A DNA stretch of 35,000 bases from Symbiodinium natans. Lineage: Eukaryota; Sar; Dinophyceae; Suessiales; Symbiodiniaceae. Of this stretch, positions 1-8,500 are shown piece after piece. Made by a program: the position numbers and the translations under genes. How positions within the stretch are numbered: position 1 is the first letter of the stretch; every line of letters begins with the position of its first letter. The stretch spans positions 1 through 35,000 of the forward strand of contig CAJNDS010000848.1 in assembly GCA_905221605.1 (NCBI GenBank), written 5' to 3'. The notes under the pieces were generated by a model. The model saw nothing but the letters and a program-made list of their open reading frames with translations, was not told the DNA's origin and did no database searches.

Positions 1-2
1 TG

Positions 3-476
3 TACTCAGCGACCGGCTCTCAGAGCGCGGACCCGTCGGTCGCGCTAGCCGAGGCTCAGAAGGAGATTAAGAGCCTCAAGGCCGCTGCGAAGGCTGCTGC
101 GAAAGGAGCAGCTGCCGCGGCCAAAGCTGGCGCGGATCAGACGTTTGCCGCTGCGTCGAAGGGAGCTGGCAAAGGAGCGGACAAGAAGATCTGCTTCCAC
201 TTTCGCGACCACGGGAATTGCCCGAAAGGGGATGCCTGCCCGTACAGCCACGACAAGGAGCTTCGCAGAAAAGCTCTCGCGGCCAAGAAGGGTGACCAAA
301 CCTTTGCCACGGCGAAAGGCAAGGGCAAGGGGAAGGGAGGTGGCAAGGCAAAGGCCAACGCAAAGCCTAAGGCTGCGGCCAAAGGCGCGGCAAAGCCACC
401 AGGCACTGTTTGCCCCTTTTTCTCCAAGAATGGTCGTGCAAGAAAGGAGCCAGCTGCGACATGGTCCACAACCTGA
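3..476 (+). CDS. Gag C-terminal region with CCCH zinc finger (5' partial)
   Basis: The frame is open from the window edge to a TGA at 474-476, so the start codon lies upstream. It encodes an Ala/Lys-rich helical segment, then a perfect C-x8-C-x5-C-x3-H zinc finger (about 189-250), then a Gly/Lys-rich tract typical of dinoflagellate RNA-binding and Gag-like proteins. A short peptide (DQTFA) occurs on both sides of the finger. A second CCCH finger begins at the Cys codon at 411, but its remaining ligands are in the next frame (feature 410-4633). The frame therefore changes within or near the T5 run at 417-421, and residues after that point are probably not native. CCCH fingers bind single-stranded RNA; a nucleocapsid-like role is inferred. 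Confidence 0.7.
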   Translation, partial: YSATGSQSADPSVALAEAQKEIKSLKAAAKAAAKGAAAAAKAGADQTFAAASKGAGKGADKKICFHFRDHGNCPKGDACPYSHDKELRRKALAAKKGDQTFATAKGKGKGKGGGKAKANAKPKAAAKGAAKPPGTVCPFFSKNGRARKEPAATWSTT

Positions 477-3400
477 CGACCTCAGGAGGGACGCCGGCCT
501 TGCCTGCCAACTGGGCCCCGCCCTCCGGTGCTTCCATGTCTAACCCCTTCGCCGCGTTCAGTGTCCAGATAGGCAGCTCAGGCGTCCAGGCAGGCGTCCT
601 AGGAGCCGCAGGACACGCCGCGGTGCAGCAGCACGCGCTTCCGTTAAGCAAGGGCGGGCGGGACAAGTTCGCCACCTTGGACGATCTGCCGAAGGACTGG
701 TGGAACCTGGCGGACAACGAGCCAGGAGGCTACCAGTACAGGACGGTAGTCCAGGTGCTCGACCGTAAGGTCGAGTGCATGCTCGACGGATGCGCCGGCG
801 CAAACCACGTGACAGAGGAACTCGTGGTGGGCATGATGAACCGGGCTGCAGAGCTGGGGATCGGCACCGAAGATCCCGGCTTCCCGGTCGTGAGACTCGA
901 AAAGTGGGTCCACCCCGAATACGTGCATGGCATTGCTTCGGGAGCCCCCGTTCCTCTGAAGGGGGCAGCAGTCTTGCGCGTCACGCTGCTGGAAGGCAGG
1001 ACGGCGGACGACTGTCGCCCCAACACTGAAATTTTCGTGCGATGCAAAATCGCAGCCAGGGGGACGTCCGATTGGCACGGACTGATCCTCGGCGGCAGAG
1101 CGTTGGACTGCGCCGGAAGGATGGGCCTGCGTTTCAGGCCGGGTCCCGACTTTCACGTCCTCGACACGCTGGGAATCAGGATGCCCAGATGTGAGGATCA
1201 CAGCAAGACCCGGAAGGACAGGGCCTATGCCTTTGAAGCGCGGTTGTCAAGCCTGGACGACGCGTCATGCACCGAGCCTGGGGGCGGAAGTCGTGAGCTT
1301 CTCCGCTATGACGGGGAAGAGCCGCTCGAGCTCTCGCCAGGTGATGGGGTGCTGGTGCCAGTCGTGCGGGAGGCAGGAGTCTCCGCAGAGGGATCCCTGT
1401 CCGAGGTTGTGCTTCCGGTTGAGTGTGGGGTTGAGGCTGTGCCAGGTCTCTGGCCCACAGGAGAGGGTAAGGGGTTTGTTTTGCTTGCAGCCCAAGAGTG
1501 TGACCACTCTCTCCAGCCGGGCGAGGTTGTTGCGGAAGTGCGTTCCGGCCTCGTCAGCACTGCGGCTTGTGGTTGTGGCGCGATTGAGACGGTGTTCGAG
1601 TCGGAGCCGTCTCCGCAGGCATGTGCGGATTGTGGGGTCGCCGTTGCTACGGTTGACCATGACCCGTGCTTTGCTTGCGGGTCCGCGTCCAGGGCCGCGG
1701 CAAGAAGCTTCCAAGGTTGTTCCTCGTGTGCGCGGTCCTTTGGGCGGCTGCGTACCGGCGCCAGGATCGGTGTGCTATCGGTCCTTGCTGCGGTGACTGT
1801 TCGCGCTTCGGTGTGGGGCGGGAGCGGCCCGGTTGGGCGCCCTGTTGAGGAGCCTGGAGTGCTTACTTGCTTGGACCACCTTCCAAGCGTCGACAGCTGG
1901 TGGGAGGCGCCAGGTGGTTACGCGTCTGTGTGGGGTAGGCGCCCTGCGCAGAAGGACCTTGGGACCCTGGCGGTCGAGAAGGCGCCTTACGATACGTGCT
2001 TGCTTCAGCGCGCAGGTGAGGCGTGGCGTCTTTGGGACACGAGGGATTTGCGTGTGGCGGGAAGCGTTGCGTGCAGCGATGAGGTTCCAGTCACCGAACG
2101 CCTCGCGGTCTTTAGGACGCGCAGGGGGCCACGCTGGGCTGGCTGGCGTGAGGGATCGGCCACGGCTGGAAGAGGCGCAAGTGACGCTGTGCGCCCAGCA
2201 GACGCGGTCGACACGGCGCGCTGCCCGAGCTATCATATCGTGGAGAGCTGGGATATCGACAAGATGATCGAAGAGCCTCCAACGGATTACTATTATGAGA
2301 AGCTCGCGGCAGACATGCGCGCCCGGCACCCTAAGGCGTGCCCGCACCTCCTCGACCACCTCGTTTCCTTAGAGGGTTTCCTAGACAAGTCAATCTTGTT
2401 TGGGTTCTCCTTTGGAATCAGCAAGGCCGAAGTTTGTGTCTCCAAGGGCAAGCTCCTGGGACACAACATTGGGCGGGACGGGAGTTCGCCTGACGAAGAG
2501 CGTTGTCAGGCGGTGATTGACTTTCCCCCGCTCTGGGAGAAGCTTCACATTCAGCAATTTTTGGGTTGCGCAAATTGGTTGCGCGGCTACCTGCCTGTTG
2601 AGTATGGGCACGCAGCCAAGATTTTAGGGCAGTGGCAGAAGCCAGGCGCCGTCTTTCCTGAAGGCGGGCTGGGCTCAGCCGCCACCGAGGGTTGCAAAGC
2701 CTTTAAAGCGATCAAGCGCATGATGCAAAACCGCATCAATTTGGCTACCTTCGATGAGGCCTCTGCTGCGGATGGGTCGTGTCCCCTTGAGCAGATCGCG
2801 GATGCGTCGGGCATCGCGGTTGGGGGCAGCGTCGTGCAGATGACGCGTGACTTGAGCCAGCTCAAAGTGCTTATGACGCACTCGAAGAGCTTGACCCCCG
2901 CGCAGCAGAACTGGCCGCCCTTGATACAGGAGGCGTTTGCCCAGCTCGAGGTAAAGCGGGCGACACGCCGCATGTTTGGCTCTATTCGGACTCTGTGTTG
3001 GACAGATCATGCCAACCTTACCCGAGCGCAAACGTCGGACATCGGAAGGGATCCGAAACTCGTCCGGTGGGTTGCGGAAATCCTTATGGATGGGTCCGAA
3101 ATAAGGAGCCTTAGCGGTCGCTCAGCGACGCTGGGTGACAGTTTTAGCCGCAATCCCAAGGATCGGGATGCGCTCCTTGCGGCGAGGACGAAAGATCTCG
3201 AGGGCCTTTCGGGCCAACTCCGAGGTTTCGACCTGGACCAGTACCTCGGAGAGGGTACTGAGGGTGACGGACCCGTGCCCTGGGCGGTCGGCAACGACGC
3301 CGTCCCAGAGCCTGCGGGCCGTGTCCAGGCCGCGGCTGTGCCGATGTGCGTCGTCGCAGCCCTTCCGGTGCGCGTCATGGTTGTCTTTGACTACGCGCGT

Positions 3401-4633
3401 TGGAAAGAGCAGGATGCAGAGCTGACTGAAATCAGGCGCGTTTTTCAAGCGAGCCTCCCTGGAGTTTCTGTGGCTGTCAGGGGTTGTTGGGGTCCGTTTG
3501 AGGATACCGACGGGCTTGCCTCGCATTTCGATTGCGGGGCCGGCAGGCTCGCAGGGACCAAGAAGATCAAGCGGATCAGGGTCGACTTGCTTACTTCGTG
3601 TGCCAAGGTTCTTAGGGAAGCTTCGGGGTTTCGCCCGCAATTCCTCGTAGGACTTGGGCAAGGCGGGCTTGTCACAGCCGTCCTTAGGTGGCCTTTGGTT
3701 GTTGAGCTCACGCTCCAAGCAAGGAACCTGCAGCGCAAGGAAGCTAGGGCTGTAGGAGAGGCTTGGGCAGGCATCAAGGCTATCTGGGCAGTGCGGCCAC
3801 GCCTATGGCGCACGCAGCAGGGCCACTTGGAAGTGGCCGAGGCTTGTCCGGAACTCAAGAAGGATTTTCCGGAGCCTCCCCTGCGAGGTTTTGGGATCGT
3901 AGGGAAGCAGGCATTGGGGGCGGAAGTCCTGCGGTCCTTGAGGTTGGACGCGGTTCGTTCCATCGATGATGCCAGCATTAGAGGGATGCTGGACGAACCG
4001 TCACGACCCCTCTGGGACCATGAGGGTCTATGCATCTGCGGCAAGCGGACCTACCTGTTTTCTCGCTGCCCCGCCTGCATCGAGAAAGAGGCAGTCGACA
4101 CCTCGGTGGAGATAGCCGAGCGGGAGGAGCCCGAACCTCCGCTTGAGGGCGACCTTGAGGCCCATGAGGTGGGCCTAGAGGTCAACTCCGTCCTTGCAAC
4201 TTTGGATAGGACAGGAGGTTTAGTTAGGGTTAGGTCCTCAACCATCCAGCAATGGGCGGTAGGGTTCAGGACTACGCCCAAAGATGCTCCAGTTCCCACG
4301 GCATATGGCATGCTGAGTGGGAAGATATGGAAGAAGAGCCATTCCATGAAGCTCAGCCTCGGCTCCCAGCACAAGGATCTTTCCAAGTGGGGCGATGTGA
4401 AGCCTTACTGGACCACATGGGTGGTTAGAGAAGATGGCGCTGTGGTGGCGGGGCACAACTGCTCGCCCTTGAATGTGGTTCAGGGCGACATCGTCGTGCA
4501 TTGGTCGTCAGTGGTGAACTGGCACGGCCACAGACATGTCGTGAATGAGCAGTGTGAGGTGCTCTGGAGGTCTAAGGGGCAAAGAGGTTGCCTTAGACCC
4601 CTCCTTCAGCAAGCTGATAGCCCTTGTGGGTAG
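410..4633 (+). CDS. Retrotransposon polyprotein: CCCH finger, retropepsin-like protease, RT C-terminal half, RNase H
   Basis: This 1407-codon frame has no convincing start. It opens inside a CCCH finger (C, C, H at about 437-475) and probably continues the Gag frame. A retropepsin-like domain follows (about 740-1145): LDGCAGAN with Asp at 785 in place of D-T/S-G, and the later ILGG strand at 1085-1096. A Cys-rich segment (about 1568-1730) has three CxxC pairs. From about 2290 come RT thumb/connection motifs (LLGH at 2453-2464, FLGCANWLRGY from 2558), then RNase H with Asp 2801, Glu 2930, Asp 3005 and Asp 3137, the full DEDD set. The fingers and palm with YVDD that should precede the thumb are absent here and lie at 8.1-8.6 kb. 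Bases 3378-4500 encode unassigned sequence with a C-x-C...C-x2-C ribbon (4031-4078). The frame ends 54 bases after a G4 run (4576-4579), where it appears to shift into 4545-5510. Confidence 0.8.
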   Translation: MPLFLQEWSCKKGASCDMVHNLTTSGGTPALPANWAPPSGASMSNPFAAFSVQIGSSGVQAGVLGAAGHAAVQQHALPLSKGGRDKFATLDDLPKDWWNLADNEPGGYQYRTVVQVLDRKVECMLDGCAGANHVTEELVVGMMNRAAELGIGTEDPGFPVVRLEKWVHPEYVHGIASGAPVPLKGAAVLRVTLLEGRTADDCRPNTEIFVRCKIAARGTSDWHGLILGGRALDCAGRMGLRFRPGPDFHVLDTLGIRMPRCEDHSKTRKDRAYAFEARLSSLDDASCTEPGGGSRELLRYDGEEPLELSPGDGVLVPVVREAGVSAEGSLSEVVLPVECGVEAVPGLWPTGEGKGFVLLAAQECDHSLQPGEVVAEVRSGLVSTAACGCGAIETVFESEPSPQACADCGVAVATVDHDPCFACGSASRAAARSFQGCSSCARSFGRLRTGARIGVLSVLAAVTVRASVWGGSGPVGRPVEEPGVLTCLDHLPSVDSWWEAPGGYASVWGRRPAQKDLGTLAVEKAPYDTCLLQRAGEAWRLWDTRDLRVAGSVACSDEVPVTERLAVFRTRRGPRWAGWREGSATAGRGASDAVRPADAVDTARCPSYHIVESWDIDKMIEEPPTDYYYEKLAADMRARHPKACPHLLDHLVSLEGFLDKSILFGFSFGISKAEVCVSKGKLLGHNIGRDGSSPDEERCQAVIDFPPLWEKLHIQQFLGCANWLRGYLPVEYGHAAKILGQWQKPGAVFPEGGLGSAATEGCKAFKAIKRMMQNRINLATFDEASAADGSCPLEQIADASGIAVGGSVVQMTRDLSQLKVLMTHSKSLTPAQQNWPPLIQEAFAQLEVKRATRRMFGSIRTLCWTDHANLTRAQTSDIGRDPKLVRWVAEILMDGSEIRSLSGRSATLGDSFSRNPKDRDALLAARTKDLEGLSGQLRGFDLDQYLGEGTEGDGPVPWAVGNDAVPEPAGRVQAAAVPMCVVAALPVRVMVVFDYARWKEQDAELTEIRRVFQASLPGVSVAVRGCWGPFEDTDGLASHFDCGAGRLAGTKKIKRIRVDLLTSCAKVLREASGFRPQFLVGLGQGGLVTAVLRWPLVVELTLQARNLQRKEARAVGEAWAGIKAIWAVRPRLWRTQQGHLEVAEACPELKKDFPEPPLRGFGIVGKQALGAEVLRSLRLDAVRSIDDASIRGMLDEPSRPLWDHEGLCICGKRTYLFSRCPACIEKEAVDTSVEIAEREEPEPPLEGDLEAHEVGLEVNSVLATLDRTGGLVRVRSSTIQQWAVGFRTTPKDAPVPTAYGMLSGKIWKKSHSMKLSLGSQHKDLSKWGDVKPYWTTWVVREDGAVVAGHNCSPLNVVQGDIVVHWSSVVNWHGHRHVVNEQCEVLWRSKGQRGCLRPLLQQADSPCG
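740..1145 (+). other. Retropepsin-like aspartic protease domain with variant active site
   Basis: The peptide at 782-805 reads LDGCAGAN, followed by VTEEL. It fits the retropepsin pattern D-T/S-G-A-x-x-N with Gly-Cys replacing the usual Thr/Ser-Gly after the catalytic Asp (codon 785). About 95 residues later WHGLILGGRALD (1073-1108) matches the hydrophobic-Leu-Gly strand that closes the fold. Position between the Gag finger and pol domains agrees with protease. Activity is uncertain because of the altered triad. Confidence 0.55.
2285..2660 (+). other. RT thumb/connection half (C-terminal RT part, displaced upstream)
   Basis: The segment reads like the region that normally follows the YVDD box in gypsy RT: a helix (LLDHLVSLEGFL), a Lys before a hydrophobic strand, the LLGH turn at 2453-2464, a GxxPDEE-type stretch, and FLGCANWLRGYLP at 2558-2596. 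No fingers or palm motif lies in the preceding 1.7 kb. The matching N-terminal half is at about 8080-8640. Confidence 0.8.
2780..3170 (+). other. Ty3-type RNase H domain
   Basis: DASG (Asp at 2801), a middle SKSLTPAQQNWPPLIQEAF block with Glu at 2930, WTDHANL (Asp at 3005) and LGDSFSR (Asp at 3137) reproduce the order and spacing of gypsy RNase H, including the last ADxLSR-like motif. All four metal-binding acidic residues are present. It follows directly on the RT connection, as in gypsy pol. Confidence 0.85.
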
Positions 4634-5510
4634 GGTTACTCAGGTCATTGGCTGGCGGGCAACCGGAGAAGCTTCGGATCCCCGCAGTTCTACCCGGCAG
4701 GCGTCAAGGGTCCTTGCTCAATTTTCTTCGTCCAGCGAGGGCGTAGAAGGGCATTGGACCGCGGGCGCTATCAGTCGCGGAAAGAATGCCAATGAGTGCA
4801 AGCTGAAGGGTAGAGTTTTGGCGTTTCTGGGTGAGGAGCACAAGGGCCCTGCAGTGGTTCTAGAGCTCGTCAGCCATAGCCCCATCCTGTGCATTTGGGA
4901 CCATTCCTCAACCAAGGTCAAGGTCGAGTTTAAGGGCGGTGTTCCGTCTTTGAGCCTGATCGCGGAGGAGGACGAAAATCGTCGTGAGCAGCTTGCGGTC
5001 GAGGCAAGGGACGCGGCGAACATTTCGGAGTTCCGAGTCACGGGATCCCTTCGTACGGCGTGGTACGAGGGTCAGCGGCGCGATCCCTCATTGGCGGGCT
5101 CGATTCGCAAGCCAGAGCCGCCGATGGTGATATCCGGAGACGGGTTGCTTGAGCGCGAGGTGACCCTCAGGACGGGTCAAACCGTCGTTGTCCCAGTGGT
5201 TCCCAACGGGGCTGCGGGCGCGAATGGAGTGACCTGGCGCCGCGCTTGCTACAATTCAGTCCACTGCGGAGTCCTTGGGGCTCATAGGTCCGCTGAGGTT
5301 ACCATCAAGCTGCTAGAGAGGGCAGTCTGGTGGCCCGACTTAGAGAAAGATGTGCGGACCTGGGTCGCCAAATGTCTCGCTTGCATTAAGGGCCGCTCTC
5401 GACCGACGAAGGTCGAGGCTCGTGCGGTCAAATGTGGCGCCGAGACATGCTGGCAGGAAGTCAGCGTGGACTGTGAAGGTCCCGAACCGAGAGGACAGGG
5501 AAGGGCATAG
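4545..5510 (+). CDS. Integrase N-terminal half: HHCC zinc finger and first catalytic Asp
   Basis: This frame overlaps the end of the upstream polyprotein. Native coding probably begins near 4577, where one base fewer in a G4 run would make the two frames continuous. The first 230 codons are unassigned. The integrase zinc finger follows with His 5262, His 5283, Cys 5373 and Cys 5382 (H-x6-H-x29-C-x2-C), including wWPdLekDV and CLAC. The first catalytic Asp is at 5469 in VSVDCEGP. The frame closes at 5508-5510, but homology moves to the +1 frame at a CCC run (5478-5480). The remaining catalytic residues are therefore in the next feature. The last ten codons are probably not native. Confidence 0.8.
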   Translation: MSSVRCSGGLRGKEVALDPSFSKLIALVGRVTQVIGWRATGEASDPRSSTRQASRVLAQFSSSSEGVEGHWTAGAISRGKNANECKLKGRVLAFLGEEHKGPAVVLELVSHSPILCIWDHSSTKVKVEFKGGVPSLSLIAEEDENRREQLAVEARDAANISEFRVTGSLRTAWYEGQRRDPSLAGSIRKPEPPMVISGDGLLEREVTLRTGQTVVVPVVPNGAAGANGVTWRRACYNSVHCGVLGAHRSAEVTIKLLERAVWWPDLEKDVRTWVAKCLACIKGRSRPTKVEARAVKCGAETCWQEVSVDCEGPEPRGQGRA

Positions 5511-8500
5511 GTACTCGCTTACGTACTTCGATTGCCTCAGTCATGCTGTCCTCCTCGAGCCGATGAGGTCTCTGACTCATGCTGAAGTCAGGAGGGCGTT
5601 CGTGCGCTGTGTGCTTCGCAGCAGGACGATCCCGAGCCTCATCAGGTCGGATAGAGGGCCAGAGTTCAAGAATGCGCTCATGGCAGAACTCAGCGCTATG
5701 CTTGGGACCGAGTGGCGGTTCAGCGCGCCCTTGAGGCCTTGTGAGTTGGGCGCAAACGAGCGAGTCCACCAAGAAGTTCAAAAGGTGCTGGGGGCGGTCG
5801 TCAGGCAAGTCGGCGCCTCCCTTTCCGAAGCTTGGTCGGATTGGCTCGTGGTGGCGGAGTACGTCATAGATAACACTCCGGGACCCCACGGGTATACCCC
5901 GAGGGACCTAGAGCGGAGCTGGTCGCTCGCTCTACCACTTGAAAAGGACGTCCTGCGAGACGCCTTGCAGTTTGAACCCATCTCTGATTGGGCTCGGAGC
6001 CAGTTTAAGCAGTTCTCGGAACTAGCTGCTGCGGTCCGAGAGCACTGGACGCGGTCTTCAGAAGCGCGGGCGAAACTTGCAAATCGCCATAGGCGCACTG
6101 TGGACCTTAAGCCAGGCGACCGAGTGGTCTGGAACGCTCCGAGGGCCCGTTCAGAGGGGGCGGGGCGTGTGCCTTGGAAACCGGGTCTGACCGGCCCCTG
6201 GCGCGTGTTGGAAGTCAAGGGCCACAGGCTCACCTTGGAGCCCGTGTCGATGGAGTCGGGGGGTACTTCTTCCGCCCGGCGCGGCCCGATGGAGGCGCAC
6301 GCAGAAGACTGCATTCTTGTTCCTGCGGATGCAGATGGCGCGGAATCCCGCGAGCCGGTCGTCTTTGAGGACGATGGAACCGGCGGGGACGGCTCGTCTC
6401 GCCCCAGCTTAGGGCAACAGGTTCAAGGCGACGCCAAGCAAGTGGAGTTCACGCTGACCAGGCGCGGGAGGGACTTCGTCCTCCGCCTTGGTGACCGCAT
6501 TGCCTATCGGGGTGTAGGTGGAGGCCCGAAGGTGTGCAGGTTAGGACGGGTCACGCAGGTAGATGCGGCCCGTGCACAGGTCGGCGTGCACCGCTATCTC
6601 CCCGACGCCAGCGGGGTTCGCGTCAAATGGCGGCTCGCATACATCGCCGAGGACGGTGCGCTCACGCTTTCAGAGGGGACTCGTCCGGCCCACGAAGCGG
6701 TTTCCGTCAGGGAGATCATTTCCAAGATCGACCTGAACCGCGACGGCGTGCTTGCTGCAGCCTCGGCCAGAAAGTTGGACAAGGGAGCGTACTCGTTACA
6801 GGACAGGGCGCTCGAGAGAGCGTCTCGCACTGGCACGGGTGTGCTCTCGATCCGAGAGGCCCTCGCGGACCTCTTGGTCGCGGAACCCCGCGTGTTGCAG
6901 CCTAGGGCTTCCCCAGAGTCGGGTGCTGTCGAGAGTTGGTTCCGGCAGTATTTCCTTGGAGGGGTTGCCGATGTCTTAGAGGTTGCTTGGGGTGACGCGG
7001 TCGTCTCCGACGCGGCTAGGAGGCACGGGTACAGGGTGGTTCCCGCTTTTGTGCAAGGCAAGCAGGCCTACGGGATCACCTGGAGCCTGGCCGCAGAAGA
7101 GCACTTAGAGGCTATTAGCGGCGCTGTTTTGCGCACAGAGCCGAAGGTGCTCGTGATTGGGCTTGAGGGCAAGAATGTGCCCCGGGCTTTCCTCCAGCTA
7201 CTCGTCCGGTGTGCGCAGGAACGCACGCGCGCGGGCGCCCACGTCGCGCTGCATTTGCATGCACAAAAAGGCGAGTGGGAACCCTGGCGGCTAGGGGAGT
7301 GGGGCGCCTTGTTTGGGACGCTCGCAGAGCCACGCTGGCCTTGGGCCTTCGTGCGGGCTGACATATGCCAGTTCGCGCGGGCCAGTGGCCGCGGCAACCT
7401 CGTTGAGAGCGGGGCCCTGTGGCTCGCCGATTTCAGCTTAGAATCGGTAGGTTTGAGGTGTGGTAGGCCGGATGCGTTAGGCGCAGTGCAGCACAAGCAC
7501 GTTGAGCGCGCGCAAGCCGACTACAACCTCATAGGGGCGGCTTTCTGCGCATCGCTCCAGGACCTTGGTCTGAGGGGCGCAGAAGAGCTGTGCACCGCTG
7601 CAGTTGAAAGCTTTCCAGCCACTGCGGGTGCAGATAGCGCCGCGGCTGCGCCACAGCCCTCTCCAGTCGTTCCCCTCCCGGACGTGCGCTCGGGCGAGGA
7701 CCTCACGCCAGCAGAGCGTGCGGAGCTGGATAAGGAGGTGGATAAGTATGCCGCGGAGAAGGAAGCGTTTTGGCGAACCAAGGCGGACGCCAAGGACTGG
7801 GATTCCGTCCGGGCCGACCTTGAGGTCTATGCTCTTGCGGGCGAGAAGGTCGCGGAGGATCCTAGGCGCACCGAGGCCTATAGAGACCTCGTATGGTCGG
7901 GTTTGAAGATCGAGCCTGGACCAACCAGACCAGGGCTGACCGATGCTGACATCGCAGCCGTCAGGGAGGTCATACGGCGAAAGGCCGCTGGGTTCTGGGT
8001 GGAGGACACCACCAGGACCACGGTCAGGAAGTTCGCCCATGACTGCATCCCCACCGGGCCGCCGGTCTCGTCCCAGCCTCACAGTCTGAGGGGCGAGTCC
8101 GCGCAATGGGTCGACGACAAGCTTGAAGAAGAATGCAAGCGGGGTCAGTTGATCCGCGGCAGCTCGGCTTGGGGATCTGCGCCGTTTCCGACCAAGGAAA
8201 TGCCCAGCTACAAGCGGCATAGGAAGCGACGCTTGGTGGTTGACTACCGCCGTGTGAATGCCCGAATTAAGCGCTCCACGTACTATTGTCGGCGGGGTAG
8301 CGATGTGCTCGCCGCCGCAGTAGGTTCGGTTTGGTATACCTTCGTGGATGCGGTTAGTGGGTTTAATCAGATTAGGAACACCAAGCGTGCTCGCGAGGTG
8401 TTGGCCATTGTGGCAAGATCAGGGAAATATCTCCCTGTCGGCCTCACCTTTGGCCCGATTAACGGCCCAGATGATTTCAACTTTGTGGTTGATAGGGCCT

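Noticed and set aside
644-1201. Long minus-strand frames opposite the polyprotein
   Set aside because: Shadow frames caused by high GC at third positions; the plus strand carries the recognised domains.
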